A stretch of 64,000 bases of DNA, taken from assembly GCF_014524565.1 (NCBI RefSeq), contig NZ_CP060139.1, positions 620,001 through 684,000 on the forward strand, written 5' to 3'. Under the pieces are notes generated by a model. The model was not told the DNA's origin. It saw nothing but the letters and a program-made list of their open reading frames with translations, and ran no database searches. Positions 35,777 to 47,020 of this stretch are shown here, piece after piece. The translations under genes and the position numbers were made by a program. This DNA is from Croceimicrobium hydrocarbonivorans (lineage in GTDB: Bacteria > Bacteroidota > Bacteroidia > Flavobacteriales > Schleiferiaceae). The first letter of the stretch is position 1. Each line of letters starts with the position of its first letter.

Positions 35777-36466
35777 ATGTACTGGATAATAATTATTGGC
35801 TTCATGTTCATCGGCTTTCTAGTGCAGAACCGCCTGAGAGCTAAATTTCAGAAATACAGCCAAATCAGCTTGCACAATGGCCTAAGTGGTAGAGAAATCG
35901 CAGAGCAAATGTTACATGATCATGGCATCTACGATGTTCAGGTAATCTCCACGCCTGGTCAATTAACCGACCACTACAACCCCAAGAACAAAACGGTAAA
36001 CTTAAGTGACTGGGTTTTCGATCAACGCTCGGTAGCTGCAGCAGCAGTTGCAGCCCATGAGGTTGGCCATGCCGTTCAACATGCTAAAGCATATAGCTGG
36101 TTAAGTTTCCGTTCTGCCATGGTTCCTATTGTAAGTTTCAGCTCCCGGATTATGCAATACATTTTTATTGCTATGCTCTTGGGAGCCTTTGTTGTTAACA
36201 TGTTCCCTTTCGAATATGTTATCTATACTATGATTGCCTTGCAAGCCACCATCACCCTATTTAGTGTGGTAACCCTACCGGTAGAATACGATGCCAGCAA
36301 TCGAGCCCTGGCTTGGATGCAACAAAAAGGTATAACTGGTCATGGAGAACATGCCATGGCTAAAGATGCACTAAACTCTGCCGCCAATACCTATGTGGTG
36401 GGAGCCTTAGCTTCTATTACGCAATTGGCCTACTACCTCTCCTTTTTAGGAGGCGGCGATGATTAA
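35777..36466 (+). CDS. Membrane zinc metallopeptidase (YugP-like)
   Basis: The 229-residue protein has a first TM helix at residues 1-16, then the zinc-binding motif AAHEVGHAVQHAKAY (HEVGH about 94-98), and further hydrophobic helices near 116-136, 140-160 and 205-225. The layout matches the neutral zinc metallopeptidase family Zn_peptidase_2 (YugP type). The family's physiological substrate is not known. It is divergent from surE, and a strong terminator follows. Confidence 0.88.
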   Translation: MYWIIIIGFMFIGFLVQNRLRAKFQKYSQISLHNGLSGREIAEQMLHDHGIYDVQVISTPGQLTDHYNPKNKTVNLSDWVFDQRSVAAAAVAAHEVGHAVQHAKAYSWLSFRSAMVPIVSFSSRIMQYIFIAMLLGAFVVNMFPFEYVIYTMIALQATITLFSVVTLPVEYDASNRALAWMQQKGITGHGEHAMAKDALNSAANTYVVGALASITQLAYYLSFLGGGDD

Positions 36467-36487
36467 GTTTTATTATTTCTATTTATG

Positions 36488-36515
36488 AGCCATCCTACGG
36501 GGTGGCTTTTTTTTT
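36488..36515 (+). terminator. Rho-independent terminator of the zinc peptidase gene
   Basis: AGCCATCC and GGGTGGCT pair around TACG (one T-G wobble), followed by eight T residues. It lies 22 bases past the stop codon. A GC-rich cassette begins immediately after the T run. Confidence 0.85.
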
Positions 36516-36662
36516 GGGCGGCATGCGGGCTATCCACTCCAAATCCTCGGTCTGGTGCTAGCATCCGCAAGGTCTTGCGGGGCCTTAGTCCCTGCGGCTC
36601 CTCATCCTGCGGCTGCATCAGCCCCAGTCCTGCGGGTTTTCCGTTTCTATCCCGGCCGCGGA
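36516..36662. repeat. GC-rich intergenic cassette, probable dispersed repeat
   Basis: These about 147 bases are strikingly GC-rich next to AT-rich flanks. They begin GGGCGGCATGCGGGCTATCC and end near CTATCCCGGCCGCGG, so CTATCC occurs at both ends. Inside are a perfect 7-bp hairpin (CCGCAAG/CTTGCGG at 36565-36580) and three copies of CCTGCGG (36591, 36606, 36629). I recall similar GGGCGGCATGCGGGCTATCC elements behind terminators in other Flavobacteriia, but could not check this. No coding function is likely. Confidence 0.55.
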
Positions 36663-36675
36663 AATCATCTTTTTC

Positions 36676-36709
36676 AACTAAAATTTTAGTTTCAACTATA
36701 TTTTTAGTT
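36676..36709. promoter_or_regulatory. Tandem palindromic operators before blaI
   Basis: AACTAAAATTTTAGTT (36676-36691) is a perfect 16-bp palindrome, and AACTATATTTTTAGTT (36694-36709) repeats it with a few changes, 18 bases centre to centre. They cover the expected promoter (a weak TTTATTTG -7-like box follows at 36708-36715) and end 21 bases before the blaI ATG. They are the natural binding site for the BlaI-like repressor. Binding is inferred. Confidence 0.6.
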
Positions 36710-36730
36710 TATTTGTATCAAATTGCTAGC

Positions 36731-37105
36731 ATGACTTTAAAAGAATTAACTAAAGCTGAAGAAGAAATCATGCATTTCTTATGGCAACTCGAAGCCGCCA
36801 GCGTAAAAGAAATCATTGCCGAAATGGATATACCCAAACCTGCCGTCAATACTGTTTCTACCATCGTGCGCATTTTGGAGCAAAAAGGCTTTGTAGACCA
36901 TCGCCCCCTAGGCAGAGGCTATCAATATTTTCCTCTTATCAGTAAAGAGGAATATCAAAAGTTCTCCATGAATAAACTCATGAAGTCCTATTTCGGCGGA
37001 AGCCTCAGTAAAATGGTGAGCTTCTTTGTAGAAAAGGAAAAGCTAGACAGCAATGAACTGGATGATATTCTCAAGATCATTGAGAAAAATCGCAAGCAAT
37101 CATGA
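36731..37105 (+). CDS. BlaI/MecI-family transcriptional repressor
   Basis: The 124-residue protein has the BlaI winged-helix: LTKAEEEIMHFLWQLEAASVKEIIAEM (6-32), then KPAVNTVSTIVRILEQKGFVDHRPLGRGYQYFPLIS. The family binds palindromic DNA as a dimer and is inactivated by cleavage triggered by a BlaR1-like sensor. I start at ATG 36731; a longer open frame runs upstream through the GC-rich cassette and the operators but does not look like protein. It overlaps the M56 peptidase gene by four bases (ATGA). Confidence 0.9.
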   Translation: MTLKELTKAEEEIMHFLWQLEAASVKEIIAEMDIPKPAVNTVSTIVRILEQKGFVDHRPLGRGYQYFPLISKEEYQKFSMNKLMKSYFGGSLSKMVSFFVEKEKLDSNELDDILKIIEKNRKQS

Positions 37106-38403
37106 TACTCAGCATTCTATATTATTTGCTCTTCAGCGGTCTTTTTTACTTGCTCTATCGACTGCTTTTTGCCCGTCTAAGCTTCCATCGGTTGAATCGC
37201 ATTCTATTACTGCTTCTCCCCTTAACTGCCCTGTCGATCGCCTTAATTGCTCCAAAATTTAGTTTAAGCCTCAGTCCAGAAAGCCTACCCGTTTGGCAAT
37301 TGCCCGAAATCCAAATTGAAGGCCAAAGAATTAACCTTCAAGAAGCAGCGCAGCGCCAAATCCCTTCTACCTGGACCCTCATTTATTTATTAGGCATCAG
37401 CTTATCGCTCATCTATTTTGCATCGGGCCTATTCCAATTACGGCGCATCTTAAAAGCCTCTGAAGTACAGGATAGGGAGTCCTACAAACTGTATTGGACT
37501 TCGGCTATCTCTTCAGCCTTTTGCTTTGGTCCATATATCTTCCTACCGCTCTCCTTCAAGGACCGAGAGGATTTAGCCTTGATTATCGAACATGAAATCC
37601 GTCATCAAAAAATGGCGCATGTTTGGGACCGTCTCTATTATAAAGTCTTAAATACCCTATTGTGGTTCGATCCCTTTCTACATGCCATGGCCCGAGAACT
37701 GCGCCAGGTACATGAGTACGAAGTGGATGCCGACCTTATTCAAAATCAAAATATTGAAGATTATGCGCATACGCTGCTCCGCAGCACCCTGGGTGCCGAC
37801 CTTAAATTTCCGGAAAAGGCCCTCGCTCCCAGTCCTTTTTTTAATTCATCCTTAATTAAATCCCGAATTACCATGATGTATTCAAATCAAAGTCAGCCCT
37901 GGCGTAAAGCTTTATACACCCTAGTTCTCCCATTGGCCATTAGCATGAGTCTTTTCGCTTGTAATAAAACTGATGACTCCAATGCAGCGGTAGTCACCAA
38001 AGTAGAAGAAAAGAGTTTAGACCTAGCCGAGGTTGATGAACTGCCTATTGCAGGAAACTGTAGTGAAGCCTCCAGTGCTGAAGATCGCAAAGCCTGCGTT
38101 TTTCAAACCATTTCTGAGCATATCATTAACAACTTCACTTATCCAGAATTGGCCAAATCCGAAGGCTTAGAAGGTAAAATCTTTGTAGCCTTTGTTATTG
38201 AGAAAAATGGTAGCATCAACGAAGTAGAAATTGTGCGTAGCCTAAGTACCAGTTCCGAAGCGGAAGAAAGCGCTCGAGAACAAGCTGAAACGCAAGCCAA
38301 ATCATTGATTGCAAGCATTCCAAGCTTTACCGCCCCGGCTAAAAAAAATCAGGAAGCGGTACGTTTAAAAATGATCATTCCAATTCAACTGAAATTGAAA
38401 TGA
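37102..38403 (+). CDS. BlaR1-like M56 sensor peptidase with TonB-type C-terminal domain
   Basis: The 433-residue membrane protein has helices near 4-24, 35-52, 93-112 and about 274-288. The M56 zinc motif HEIRH lies near residue 174, with the third ligand Glu probably in VHEYEVDADL. After the last helix (SMSLFACNKT) comes a periplasmic part of about 145 residues. It ends in a TonB-type domain (FTYPELAKSEGLEGKIFVAFVIEKNGSINEVEIVRS) in place of the penicillin-binding domain of BlaR1. This layout is common in Bacteroidota blaI-linked sensors. The signal sensed is unknown. No beta-lactamase gene is adjacent. Confidence 0.88.
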   Translation: MILSILYYLLFSGLFYLLYRLLFARLSFHRLNRILLLLLPLTALSIALIAPKFSLSLSPESLPVWQLPEIQIEGQRINLQEAAQRQIPSTWTLIYLLGISLSLIYFASGLFQLRRILKASEVQDRESYKLYWTSAISSAFCFGPYIFLPLSFKDREDLALIIEHEIRHQKMAHVWDRLYYKVLNTLLWFDPFLHAMARELRQVHEYEVDADLIQNQNIEDYAHTLLRSTLGADLKFPEKALAPSPFFNSSLIKSRITMMYSNQSQPWRKALYTLVLPLAISMSLFACNKTDDSNAAVVTKVEEKSLDLAEVDELPIAGNCSEASSAEDRKACVFQTISEHIINNFTYPELAKSEGLEGKIFVAFVIEKNGSINEVEIVRSLSTSSEAEESAREQAETQAKSLIASIPSFTAPAKKNQEAVRLKMIIPIQLKLK

Positions 38404-38430
38404 ACTGGATGTCTTAACATCTTACAATCA

Positions 38431-38460
38431 AAAAAGCCCGACCTAATGGTCGGGCTTTTT
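38431..38460. terminator. Bidirectional terminator between blaR1-like gene and rpoC operon
   Basis: A perfect 13-bp stem, AAAAAGCCCGACC/GGTCGGGCTTTTT around TAAT, has T runs on both strands. It closes the plus-strand blaI/blaR1 operon and the minus-strand rpoBC operon. Confidence 0.88.
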
Positions 38461-38489
38461 AATTCTATTCCTATTTCGTTTAATCCGAT

Positions 38490-38828
38490 TTAGGCTTGTC
38501 CTTGAGGTCCTCCAAAATTCATGGGAAAGGTCTGTGATTCCATATCACGAATTTCTCCGTGTTGGGCTTCGTAGCGAGCGATATTATCGCCAAGGGCGCG
38601 TAATAATCGCTTTGCGTGCTGGGGAGTTAAAACTACCCGCGACTTCACTTTTGCCTTAGGCACACCAGGCATAACCCGGATAAAGTCCACTACAAATTCA
38701 CTGGGTGAGTGATTAATGATCGCCAGATTGGAATACTGTCCTTCCGCAATCTCCTCACTCAATTCCACATTAATTTGCCCTTCCTGGGCTTGGGCTTGCA
38801 TTGAAGCCTTATTAGAATCCTCAGCCAT
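38490..38828 (-). CDS. DUF3467 domain protein
   Basis: The 112-residue protein of unknown function is conserved in Bacteroidota. The central part (QYSNLAIINHSPSEFVVDFIRVMPGVPKAKVKSRVVLTPQHAKRLLRAL) is the DUF3467 core. There is no signal or TM segment, so it is cytoplasmic. It starts three bases after the rpoC stop and ends before the shared terminator, so it should be co-transcribed with rpoB and rpoC. That linkage suggests a role near transcription or growth, but this is inference. Confidence 0.88.
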   Translation of the reverse strand: MAEDSNKASMQAQAQEGQINVELSEEIAEGQYSNLAIINHSPSEFVVDFIRVMPGVPKAKVKSRVVLTPQHAKRLLRALGDNIARYEAQHGEIRDMESQTFPMNFGGPQGQA

Positions 38829-38831
38829 GAT

Positions 38832-41800
38832 TTAAACTTTTTCTTCTACGTTCAAATCCTGGATGGACTTCAATTTCTCATACTCTTCTTTAGAGCCTAC
38901 GATAATACGCTCGTACTCCTTCATACCGGTACCGGCAGGAATCTTATGACCTACGATCACATTTTCCTTCAGACCTTCAAGGAAGTCACGCTTACCGTTC
39001 ACTGCAGCTTCGTTCAGCACCTTAGTGGTTTCCTGGAAGGAAGCAGCAGAGATAAAGCTCTTCGTTTGTAGAGATGCACGGGTAATACCTTGCAATACGG
39101 GTTTAGCGGTAGCTGGATTAGCATCACGCGCTTCTACCAATTGCTTGTCGGCACGACGCAATAATGAGTTTTCATCACGTAAACGACGAGCAGTAATAAT
39201 CTGACCTGCTTGTAAGGTATCAGATTCACCTGCATCCACTACTACCTTCTTATCGAAGATCCAGTCGTTTTGCTCAATAAAGTCATTCTTGTGTACCAGG
39301 CTTTTCTCTAAGAACAGGGTATCACCTGGATCTTGGATATCTACCTTACGCATCATCTGACGAACGATAGTTTCGAAGTGCTTATCGTTAATCTTCACAC
39401 CCTGTAAGCGGTATACCTCTTGAATTTCATTCACCAAGTATTCCTGTACACGATTTGGTCCTTGGATAGCGAGGATATCCGCTGGAGTAATAGCCCCTTC
39501 TGAAAGTGGCATACCTGCACGAACATAATCATTCTCCTGTACCAGAATCTGCTTACTTAAGTTGATCAGATACTTCTTCAATTCACCGGTACGGCTCTCT
39601 ACGATAATCTCGCGGTTACCACGCTTAATCTTACCATAAGATACCACACCATCGATTTCAGATACAACTGCAGGGTTAGATGGGTTACGTGCTTCAAATA
39701 ATTCGGTTACACGTGGCAGACCACCGGTAATATCACCTGCTTTCGCAGATTTACGTGGAATCTTAACCAGTGTTTTACCCGATTTAATGCTATCGCCATC
39801 TTCCACAATAATGTGGGCTCCTACAGGTAGGGTATAATGCTTCAACTCATTTCCTTCTTTGTCAAGAATGGCAATGGTTGGAATCATTTTCTTGTTACGA
39901 GTTTCTGAGATTACTTTCTCCATGAAACCTGTTTGCTCGTCAATCTCTACTCGATAAGTAAAGCCTTGCTCAATGTCAGCAAACTTAATGGTACCCGAAA
40001 TTTCGGAGATAATAACCGCGTTAAATGGATCCCATTGGCATACCACATCGCCCTTATTAATTTTATCTCCATCTTGTCTGTGCAAGAATGAACCGTAAGG
40101 CACATTGCTTGTCATCAAGTTGATACCGGTCTTATTGTCTACCAAGCGGAATTCACCAGTACGACCAATTACGATATCCACAGGGTTTCCTTCGTTATCC
40201 TCACCTTTTACAGTACGAACATCTTCCAGAACTACAGTACCATCAAATTTGGCTTTGATCGAAGATTCTTCCGAAACGTTACCCGCGGTACCCCCTACGT
40301 GGAAAGTACGCAGTGTAAGCTGTGTTCCTGGTTCTCCAATCGACTGTGCAGCAATTACACCTACAGCCTCACCCATTTGAACTTTCTTACCAGTCGCTAA
40401 GTTTCTACCATAACATTTGGCACAAATACCGCGCTTGCTCTCACAAGTAAGTGCAGAACGTACTTCTACCATTTGGATTGGAGATTCCTCAATACGACGA
40501 GCTTCATCTTCCGAAATCATAGCTCCAGACTTCACATACACTTCGTTGGTGATCGGATCAACCACATCATGTAAAGAAGTACGACCGATAATACGATCGA
40601 ATAATGGTTCTACAACCTCTTCGTTTTTCTTAAGAGCAGTTACTTCTAATCCACGTAAGGTATCGCAATCCTCTTCGGTGATAATCACATCCTGAGCTAC
40701 GTCTACCAAACGACGAGTTAAGTAACCTGCATCCGCAGTTTTCAATGCGGTATCCGCCAAACCTTTACGGGCACCGTGAGTAGAGATAAAGTACTCGAGA
40801 ATTGACAAACCTTCTTTAAAGTTCGCAATAATCGGGTTCTCGATAATCTCACCACCTGAGGAACCAGATTTCTGAGGTTTAGCCATCAGACCACGCATAC
40901 CGGAAAGCTGACGAATCTGCTCTTTAGATCCCCGTGCTCCGGAGTCGAGCATCATGTAGATTGGGTTAAAACCTTGACGATCCGAAGACAGGTAGTGCAT
41001 GGCACGCTCGGTAAGACGAGCATTGGTGTTGGTCCATACGTCAATTACCTGGTTGTAACGTTCGTTGTTGGTAATAAGACCCATATTATAAGATCCTAAG
41101 ATCTCTTCAATCTGAGACTCTGCATTGCTTACCAGCTCGTCTTTCTCTTGTGGGATAATGATATCACCTAAGGAGAAGGATAAACCACCACGGAATGCAG
41201 TCATAAACCCAAGTTGCTTGATATTATCCAGGAAGTCTGCAGTGGTAGGCACGTCAGTTGCTTTCAGGATATCGGAAATAATTCCGCGTAAAGCTTTCTT
41301 GGTTAATACTTCGTTGATATAACCTACATTCTCAGGTACCACCTTATTAAAGAGGATACGACCGAAAGAGGTCTCAATCACTTTGTATTTCAATTCGCCG
41401 TCCTCTTCTACGCGAGCACGAACACGAACTTTAGCGTTCAATTCTACACGACCTTCGTTGAAAGCGATTTCCGCTTCTTCAGCCGAGTAGAAAGTTAGAC
41501 CTTCACCTTTTACAGTAAGGGTCTCATCACTTACACGCATCTTGGTCATGTAGTACAGACCCAAAACCATGTCCTGAGAAGGTACAGTAATCGGAGATCC
41601 GTTTGCTGGGTTCAAGATGTTGTGAGAAGCCAACATTAACATTTGTGCTTCTAAAACAGCCGCTGAACCTAAAGGTAAGTGAACCGCCATCTGGTCACCA
41701 TCGAAATCCGCGTTAAATGCGGTACAGGCTAATGGGTGTAATTGAATAGCCTTACCCTCAATCATCTTAGGCTGGAAAGCCTGAATACCTAAACGGTGAA

Positions 41801-43142
41801 GAGTTGGGGCCCGGTTTAATAATACCGGATGACCTTTCATTACGTTCTCCAAAATATCCCATACAACTGGCTCGCGCTTGTCGATGATCTTCTTGGCCGA
41901 TTTTACGGTTTTTACAATACCGCGCTCAATCAGCTTACGAACGATAAATGGCTTATACAGTTCTGCGGCCATATCTTTTGGAAGACCACATTCATGCAAT
42001 TTCATTTCAGGACCTACAACGATAACCGAACGAGCGGAGTAATCCACACGCTTACCGAGTAAGTTCTGACGGAAACGACCTTGCTTACCTTTCAATGAAT
42101 CAGAAAGAGATTTCAAGGCACGGTTGTTATCCGTTTTAACTGCAGATGCCTTACGAGTGTTATCGAAAAGTGAATCTACAGCTTCCTGCAACATCCGTTT
42201 CTCGTTGCGAAGAATCACCTCAGGAGCTTTAATCTCCATTAAGCGCTTCAAACGGTTGTTACGGATAATTACCCGACGGTATAAATCGTTCAAGTCAGAA
42301 GTAGCGAAACGACCACCATCCAAAGGAACTAATGGACGTAATTCGGGTGGAATTACCGGAACTACTTTCACTACCATCCACTCCGGACGGTTCTCGATAC
42401 GGGTATTGGCATCACGGAAAGCTTCTACAACAACCAGACGTTTTAAAGCTTCTTGCTTACGTTGCTGAGAAGTTTCAGTATTGGCTTTATTCCGCAATTG
42501 GTATGAAAGTGAATCCAAATCCAAACGACTTAATAAGTCGATCAAGGCTTCACCACCCATTTTGGCGATGAATTTATTGGGGTCGCTTTCTTCTAAATAT
42601 TGGTTTTCTACCGGAAGGCGCTCCAATGCATCCAGGTATTCCTCTTCAGTAAGGAATTCCATGTAAGTCATGGGGCTACCATCTTCCTTAGTAGCGTTAC
42701 CAGCTTGGATAACTACATAACGCTCGTAGTAGATGATCATCTCCAACTTCTTGGTAGGCAAGCCGAGGAGATAACCAATTTTATTAGGTAATGATTTGAA
42801 GTACCAGATATGAGCTACTGGTACTACCAAGTTGATGTGACCTACGCGCTCGCGACGTACCTTTTTCTCGGTAACTTCCACACCGCAACGATCACAAACG
42901 ATTCCTTTATATCGAATACGCTTGTACTTTCCACAGGCACACTCATAATCTTTTACTGGACCGAAAATACGCTCACAGAAAAGACCATCGCGCTCTGGTT
43001 TGTGCGTACGATAGTTAATGGTTTCAGGTTTGAGCACCTCCCCGAAAGAACGCTCCAACAAGTACTCGGGCGAAGCCAAGCTGATGGTAATGCTCTTAAA
43101 GGCGGAGTTGAATGTGCTTTTATCGTTTTTCCTCAATGACAT
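38832..43142 (-). CDS. rpoC: DNA-directed RNA polymerase subunit beta'
   Basis: The 1436-residue protein is the beta' subunit of RNA polymerase. The N-terminus carries the zinc-binding Cys cluster ([23 protein letters not shown], about 66-90) and the active site has the invariant NADFDGDQM motif with the three Mg-binding Asp near residue 470. The second zinc site ([13 protein letters not shown]) and the trigger-loop region ([25 protein letters not shown]) are present. The length is normal for Bacteroidota. It lies 25 bases after rpoB. Confidence 0.97.
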   Translation of the reverse strand: MSLRKNDKSTFNSAFKSITISLASPEYLLERSFGEVLKPETINYRTHKPERDGLFCERIFGPVKDYECACGKYKRIRYKGIVCDRCGVEVTEKKVRRERVGHINLVVPVAHIWYFKSLPNKIGYLLGLPTKKLEMIIYYERYVVIQAGNATKEDGSPMTYMEFLTEEEYLDALERLPVENQYLEESDPNKFIAKMGGEALIDLLSRLDLDSLSYQLRNKANTETSQQRKQEALKRLVVVEAFRDANTRIENRPEWMVVKVVPVIPPELRPLVPLDGGRFATSDLNDLYRRVIIRNNRLKRLMEIKAPEVILRNEKRMLQEAVDSLFDNTRKASAVKTDNNRALKSLSDSLKGKQGRFRQNLLGKRVDYSARSVIVVGPEMKLHECGLPKDMAAELYKPFIVRKLIERGIVKTVKSAKKIIDKREPVVWDILENVMKGHPVLLNRAPTLHRLGIQAFQPKMIEGKAIQLHPLACTAFNADFDGDQMAVHLPLGSAAVLEAQMLMLASHNILNPANGSPITVPSQDMVLGLYYMTKMRVSDETLTVKGEGLTFYSAEEAEIAFNEGRVELNAKVRVRARVEEDGELKYKVIETSFGRILFNKVVPENVGYINEVLTKKALRGIISDILKATDVPTTADFLDNIKQLGFMTAFRGGLSFSLGDIIIPQEKDELVSNAESQIEEILGSYNMGLITNNERYNQVIDVWTNTNARLTERAMHYLSSDRQGFNPIYMMLDSGARGSKEQIRQLSGMRGLMAKPQKSGSSGGEIIENPIIANFKEGLSILEYFISTHGARKGLADTALKTADAGYLTRRLVDVAQDVIITEEDCDTLRGLEVTALKKNEEVVEPLFDRIIGRTSLHDVVDPITNEVYVKSGAMISEDEARRIEESPIQMVEVRSALTCESKRGICAKCYGRNLATGKKVQMGEAVGVIAAQSIGEPGTQLTLRTFHVGGTAGNVSEESSIKAKFDGTVVLEDVRTVKGEDNEGNPVDIVIGRTGEFRLVDNKTGINLMTSNVPYGSFLHRQDGDKINKGDVVCQWDPFNAVIISEISGTIKFADIEQGFTYRVEIDEQTGFMEKVISETRNKKMIPTIAILDKEGNELKHYTLPVGAHIIVEDGDSIKSGKTLVKIPRKSAKAGDITGGLPRVTELFEARNPSNPAVVSEIDGVVSYGKIKRGNREIIVESRTGELKKYLINLSKQILVQENDYVRAGMPLSEGAITPADILAIQGPNRVQEYLVNEIQEVYRLQGVKINDKHFETIVRQMMRKVDIQDPGDTLFLEKSLVHKNDFIEQNDWIFDKKVVVDAGESDTLQAGQIITARRLRDENSLLRRADKQLVEARDANPATAKPVLQGITRASLQTKSFISAASFQETTKVLNEAAVNGKRDFLEGLKENVIVGHKIPAGTGMKEYERIIVGSKEEYEKLKSIQDLNVEEKV

Positions 43143-43167
43143 CTTCCAGGAATTAAATTCGTACTAA

Positions 43168-46100
43168 TTAATCGAGGGTAACTTTCAGTCCCAATCCATT
43201 CAGTTCATGCAACAATACGTTGAAAGACTCCGGAATTCCGGGCTCTGGCATTGCATCACCACGAACGATGGTTTCGTAAGTCTTGGCACGTCCAACAACG
43301 TCGTCCGACTTAACAGTTAGGATCTCGCGCAGGATATTGGAAGCACCGAAGGCCTCAAGTGCCCAAACCTCCATTTCTCCGAAACGCTGACCTCCAAACT
43401 GAGCTTTACCACCCAATGGCTGTTGTGTAATGAGGGAGTAAGGTCCAATAGAACGAGCGTGCATTTTGTCGTCGATCATGTGACCTAATTTGATCATATA
43501 GATCACCCCTACGGTAGCCGCCTGGTGGAAACGCTCTCCGGTACCACCATCATACAGGTGGGTATGTCCGAAGCGTGGAACTCCAGCCTCATCAGTGTAT
43601 TTATTGATCTCGTCTAAGCTGGCACCATCGAAAATCGGAGTAGCAAATTTGCGACCCAAGCGTTTTCCGGCCCATCCTAATACGGTCTCATAAATCTGAC
43701 CGATGTTCATCCGTGAAGGTACACCCAATGGATTCAGTACGATATCTACCGGAGTACCGTCTTCGAGGAATGGCATATCCTCTTGACGTACAATACGTGC
43801 TACAATACCTTTGTTACCGTGACGACCTGCCATCTTATCACCTACTTTCAGCTTACGCTTTTTAGCGATATAAACTTTGGCCATTTTCACAATACCTGAA
43901 GGTAATTCGTCTCCCACGCTAATGGTAAACTTCTGACGCTTGTAAGCACCCAGGTAATCGTTGTACTTAATTTTAAAGTTGTGCAACAAGGTTGCGATCA
44001 ACTCATTTTTATCAGTATCGGTAGTCCAAACTCCACCAGTCACACGAGTATAATCATCGATTCCGTTTAGAATCTTCTGAGTAAACTTGGTTCCTTTTGG
44101 AATTACTACTTCATTCAGATCGTTTTCAACACCCTGACTGGTTTTACCAGCAACCAGGATTGAAAGTTTTTCGAGGAATTTCTGACGCAGTACTTCAACT
44201 TGCATGTTGAATTCCTGATCTAATTTCTCGATCTCTTCTTTGTCTTGTAAACGAGTCTTTTTGTCTTTACGAGCTAAGGCAAAGAGCTTCTTGTCAATCA
44301 CCACACCATTCAATGAAGGTGAAGCTTTCAAAGAGGCATCCTTAACATCACCGGCTTTATCACCGAAGATTGCACGTAATAATTTCTCTTCTGGAGTAGG
44401 ATCAGATTCACCTTTAGGCGTAATCTTACCAATCAGAATATCGCCAGGCTTCACTTCAGCCCCGATGCGGATTAAACCGTTTTCATCAAGATCTTTAGTA
44501 GCTTCCTCACTTACGTTAGGAATATCGGCGGTTAGTTCTTCTACTCCCAATTTGGTATCACGAACATCTAGAGTGTATTCGTCGATATGCAAAGAGGTGA
44601 AGACATCATCGCGGGCAACGCGCTCTGAAATTACAATCGCATCCTCAAAGTTGTAACCTTTCCAAGGCATGAAGGCTACCAACATATTACGTCCAAGTGC
44701 TAATTCACCGCTTTCGGTAGCATAACCCTCACATAATACCTGGCCTTCTGATACCCGCTCACCTTTCTTAACGATCGGTTGGATATTGATACAAGTACTT
44801 TGGTTTGTCTTACGGAATTTTACCAGGTTGTAAGTTTTGAAGTCATCTTCAAAGCTCACCAGGCGCTCTTCTTCCGTACGATCGTAATTGATAATAATCT
44901 TTTGAGCATCTACATACTCTACTACACCGTCGCCTTCAGCATTAACAAGAACACGGCTATCACGAGCCACGCGCTTCTCAAGACCGGTTCCTACGATAGG
45001 AGCCTCGGGACGAAGTAATGGAACAGCCTGACGCATCATGTTTGATCCCATCAAGGCACGGTTCGCATCATCATGCTCCAAGAAAGGAATCAAAGAAGCG
45101 GAAATGGAGGCAATCTGGTTAGGAGCCACGTCCATATAATCCACTTTCTCAGGCTCTACCAAAGGATAGTCAGCTTCATCACGAACCTTAACTCGGTCGT
45201 TCACAAACTCACCGCTGTCCTTAACAGGTGCATTGGCCTGAGCAATTACCTTCTGTTCTTCTTCTTCAGCACTTAAGTAAATAGGATCCTGAGCGAAATC
45301 AATCTTACCTTCTTTAACTTCACGGTAAGGAGTTTCCAAGAAGCCCATTTTGTTCACCTTGGCGTAAACCGACATAGAAGAAATCAAACCAATGTTTGGT
45401 CCTTCCGGAGTTTCAATCGGACACAAACGACCATAGTGGGTGTAGTGTACGTCTCGAACCTCAAAACCGGCACGCTCACGAGAAAGACCACCAGGTCCTA
45501 ATGCAGAAAGACGACGCTTGTGCGTAACCTCTGCCAGAGGGTTGGTTTGGTCCATGAACTGAGACAACTGGTTGGTACCGAAGAAAGAGTTGATTACTGA
45601 AGAAAGAGTCTTCGCGTTAATCAAATCGATCGGAGTAAATACCTCATTGTCACGAACGTTCATCCGTTCTTTAATAGTACGAGCCATACGAGCAAGACCT
45701 ACACCAAACTGGTTAGACATTTGCTCACCTACGGTACGTACACGACGGTTACTCAAGTGATCGATATCATCAATTTCTGCTTTAGAGTTGATCAATTCGA
45801 TCAAGTATTTTACAATACTGAGAATATCTTCTTTAGTTAATACCTGAACATCGCTTTCGATTTCCAGACCTAACTTCTTATTAATTCGGTAACGCCCTAC
45901 TTCACCTAAGCTATAACGTTGCTCAGAGAAGAAGAGCTTATCGATAATACCACGGGCAGTTTCCTCGTCTGGCGGCTCCGCATTCCGCAGTTGACGATAG
46001 ATGTGCTCCACTGCTTCTTTCTCAGAGTTAGTGGGGTCCTTTTGTAAGGTATTATGGATAATAGCATATTCTGAAGCTTCGATGTCCTCTTTGTGCAGAA

Positions 46101-46962
46101 GGATAGTTTGCACATCAGCATCGAGAATTTCTTCGATATGCTCTTTTTCAAGGATGGTATCACGATCGAGTACAACTTCGTTACGCTCGATAGAAACTAC
46201 TTCACCTGTATCTTCATCTACGAAATCCTCAATCCAGGTTTTAAGCACACGAGCCGCCAATTTGCGACCAGCCACTTTCTTCAAACCTGTTTTGGTAACC
46301 TTAACTTCTTCAGCAAGGTCGAAGATTTCAAGAATATCTTTATCACGCTCGTAGCCAATTGCACGCAAGAGGGTAGTAAGCGGTAATTTCTTTTTACGAT
46401 CAATGTAGGCATACATCACCGAGTTGATATCGGTGGCGAATTCGATCCATGATCCTTTGAAAGGAATTACACGAGCCGAATATAATTTGGTACCATTAGC
46501 ATGATAGCTTTGACCAAAGAATACGCCAGGAGAACGGTGTAACTGAGAAACAATAACTCGCTCTGCACCATTCACAACGAAGGTACCACGAGGGGTCATA
46601 TAAGGGATTGTTCCTAAGTAAACGTCCTGCACGATAGTTTCGAAATCCTCGTGCTCAGGATCTGTACAGTACAGTTTCAGACGAGCCTTCAGTGGAACAC
46701 TGAAAGTAAGTCCGCGCTCTATACACTCTTCTTCAGAGTAGCGGGGAGGATCGATAAAGTAATCGATAAACTCCAGTACGAATTGATTACGCGAGTCGGT
46801 AATCGGAAAATTTTCAGAAAAGGTTCGGAATAAACCTTCATCAGCTCGATCGGCCGCCTTGGTTTCCAACTGGAAGAAGTCTTTAAAAGACTGAATCTGA
46901 ATAGCCAGAAAATCGGGGTAATCGAAATGATTCTTGATGGATGCAAAATTGACTCTTTCCAT
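43168..46962 (-). CDS. rpoB: DNA-directed RNA polymerase subunit beta
   Basis: The beta subunit has 1264 residues from ATG 46962, or 1273 if the in-frame TTG at 46989 is used; homologs start a few residues before the ERxNFAS motif, so both are possible. The rifampicin-binding cluster region ([47 protein letters not shown]) is intact and looks wild type, with S, D, H and S at the usual resistance positions. The conserved GFNFEDAI-like block appears as GYNFEDAIV. The C-terminus has [24 protein letters not shown]. It follows rplL after a 100-base hairpin-bearing gap. Confidence 0.97.
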   Translation of the reverse strand: MERVNFASIKNHFDYPDFLAIQIQSFKDFFQLETKAADRADEGLFRTFSENFPITDSRNQFVLEFIDYFIDPPRYSEEECIERGLTFSVPLKARLKLYCTDPEHEDFETIVQDVYLGTIPYMTPRGTFVVNGAERVIVSQLHRSPGVFFGQSYHANGTKLYSARVIPFKGSWIEFATDINSVMYAYIDRKKKLPLTTLLRAIGYERDKDILEIFDLAEEVKVTKTGLKKVAGRKLAARVLKTWIEDFVDEDTGEVVSIERNEVVLDRDTILEKEHIEEILDADVQTILLHKEDIEASEYAIIHNTLQKDPTNSEKEAVEHIYRQLRNAEPPDEETARGIIDKLFFSEQRYSLGEVGRYRINKKLGLEIESDVQVLTKEDILSIVKYLIELINSKAEIDDIDHLSNRRVRTVGEQMSNQFGVGLARMARTIKERMNVRDNEVFTPIDLINAKTLSSVINSFFGTNQLSQFMDQTNPLAEVTHKRRLSALGPGGLSRERAGFEVRDVHYTHYGRLCPIETPEGPNIGLISSMSVYAKVNKMGFLETPYREVKEGKIDFAQDPIYLSAEEEEQKVIAQANAPVKDSGEFVNDRVKVRDEADYPLVEPEKVDYMDVAPNQIASISASLIPFLEHDDANRALMGSNMMRQAVPLLRPEAPIVGTGLEKRVARDSRVLVNAEGDGVVEYVDAQKIIINYDRTEEERLVSFEDDFKTYNLVKFRKTNQSTCINIQPIVKKGERVSEGQVLCEGYATESGELALGRNMLVAFMPWKGYNFEDAIVISERVARDDVFTSLHIDEYTLDVRDTKLGVEELTADIPNVSEEATKDLDENGLIRIGAEVKPGDILIGKITPKGESDPTPEEKLLRAIFGDKAGDVKDASLKASPSLNGVVIDKKLFALARKDKKTRLQDKEEIEKLDQEFNMQVEVLRQKFLEKLSILVAGKTSQGVENDLNEVVIPKGTKFTQKILNGIDDYTRVTGGVWTTDTDKNELIATLLHNFKIKYNDYLGAYKRQKFTISVGDELPSGIVKMAKVYIAKKRKLKVGDKMAGRHGNKGIVARIVRQEDMPFLEDGTPVDIVLNPLGVPSRMNIGQIYETVLGWAGKRLGRKFATPIFDGASLDEINKYTDEAGVPRFGHTHLYDGGTGERFHQAATVGVIYMIKLGHMIDDKMHARSIGPYSLITQQPLGGKAQFGGQRFGEMEVWALEAFGASNILREILTVKSDDVVGRAKTYETIVRGDAMPEPGIPESFNVLLHELNGLGLKVTLD

Positions 46963-47020
46963 TCCTATTGCGGGTACCGGGTTACTCAAAATGCGGATAT
47001 AAATTATACAAACACAAAAG

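Noticed and set aside
36485-36730. In-frame extension of blaI upstream through the GC-rich cassette
   Set aside because: The translation is low-complexity C/S/P-rich, crosses a terminator and two operator palindromes, and homologs start at the MTLKELTKAEE segment.
40105-46386. Many open frames of 60-140 codons antisense to rpoC and rpoB
   Set aside because: They are shadows of strong codon bias in the real genes; the translations show no domain, signal or conserved motif and overlap essential genes fully.
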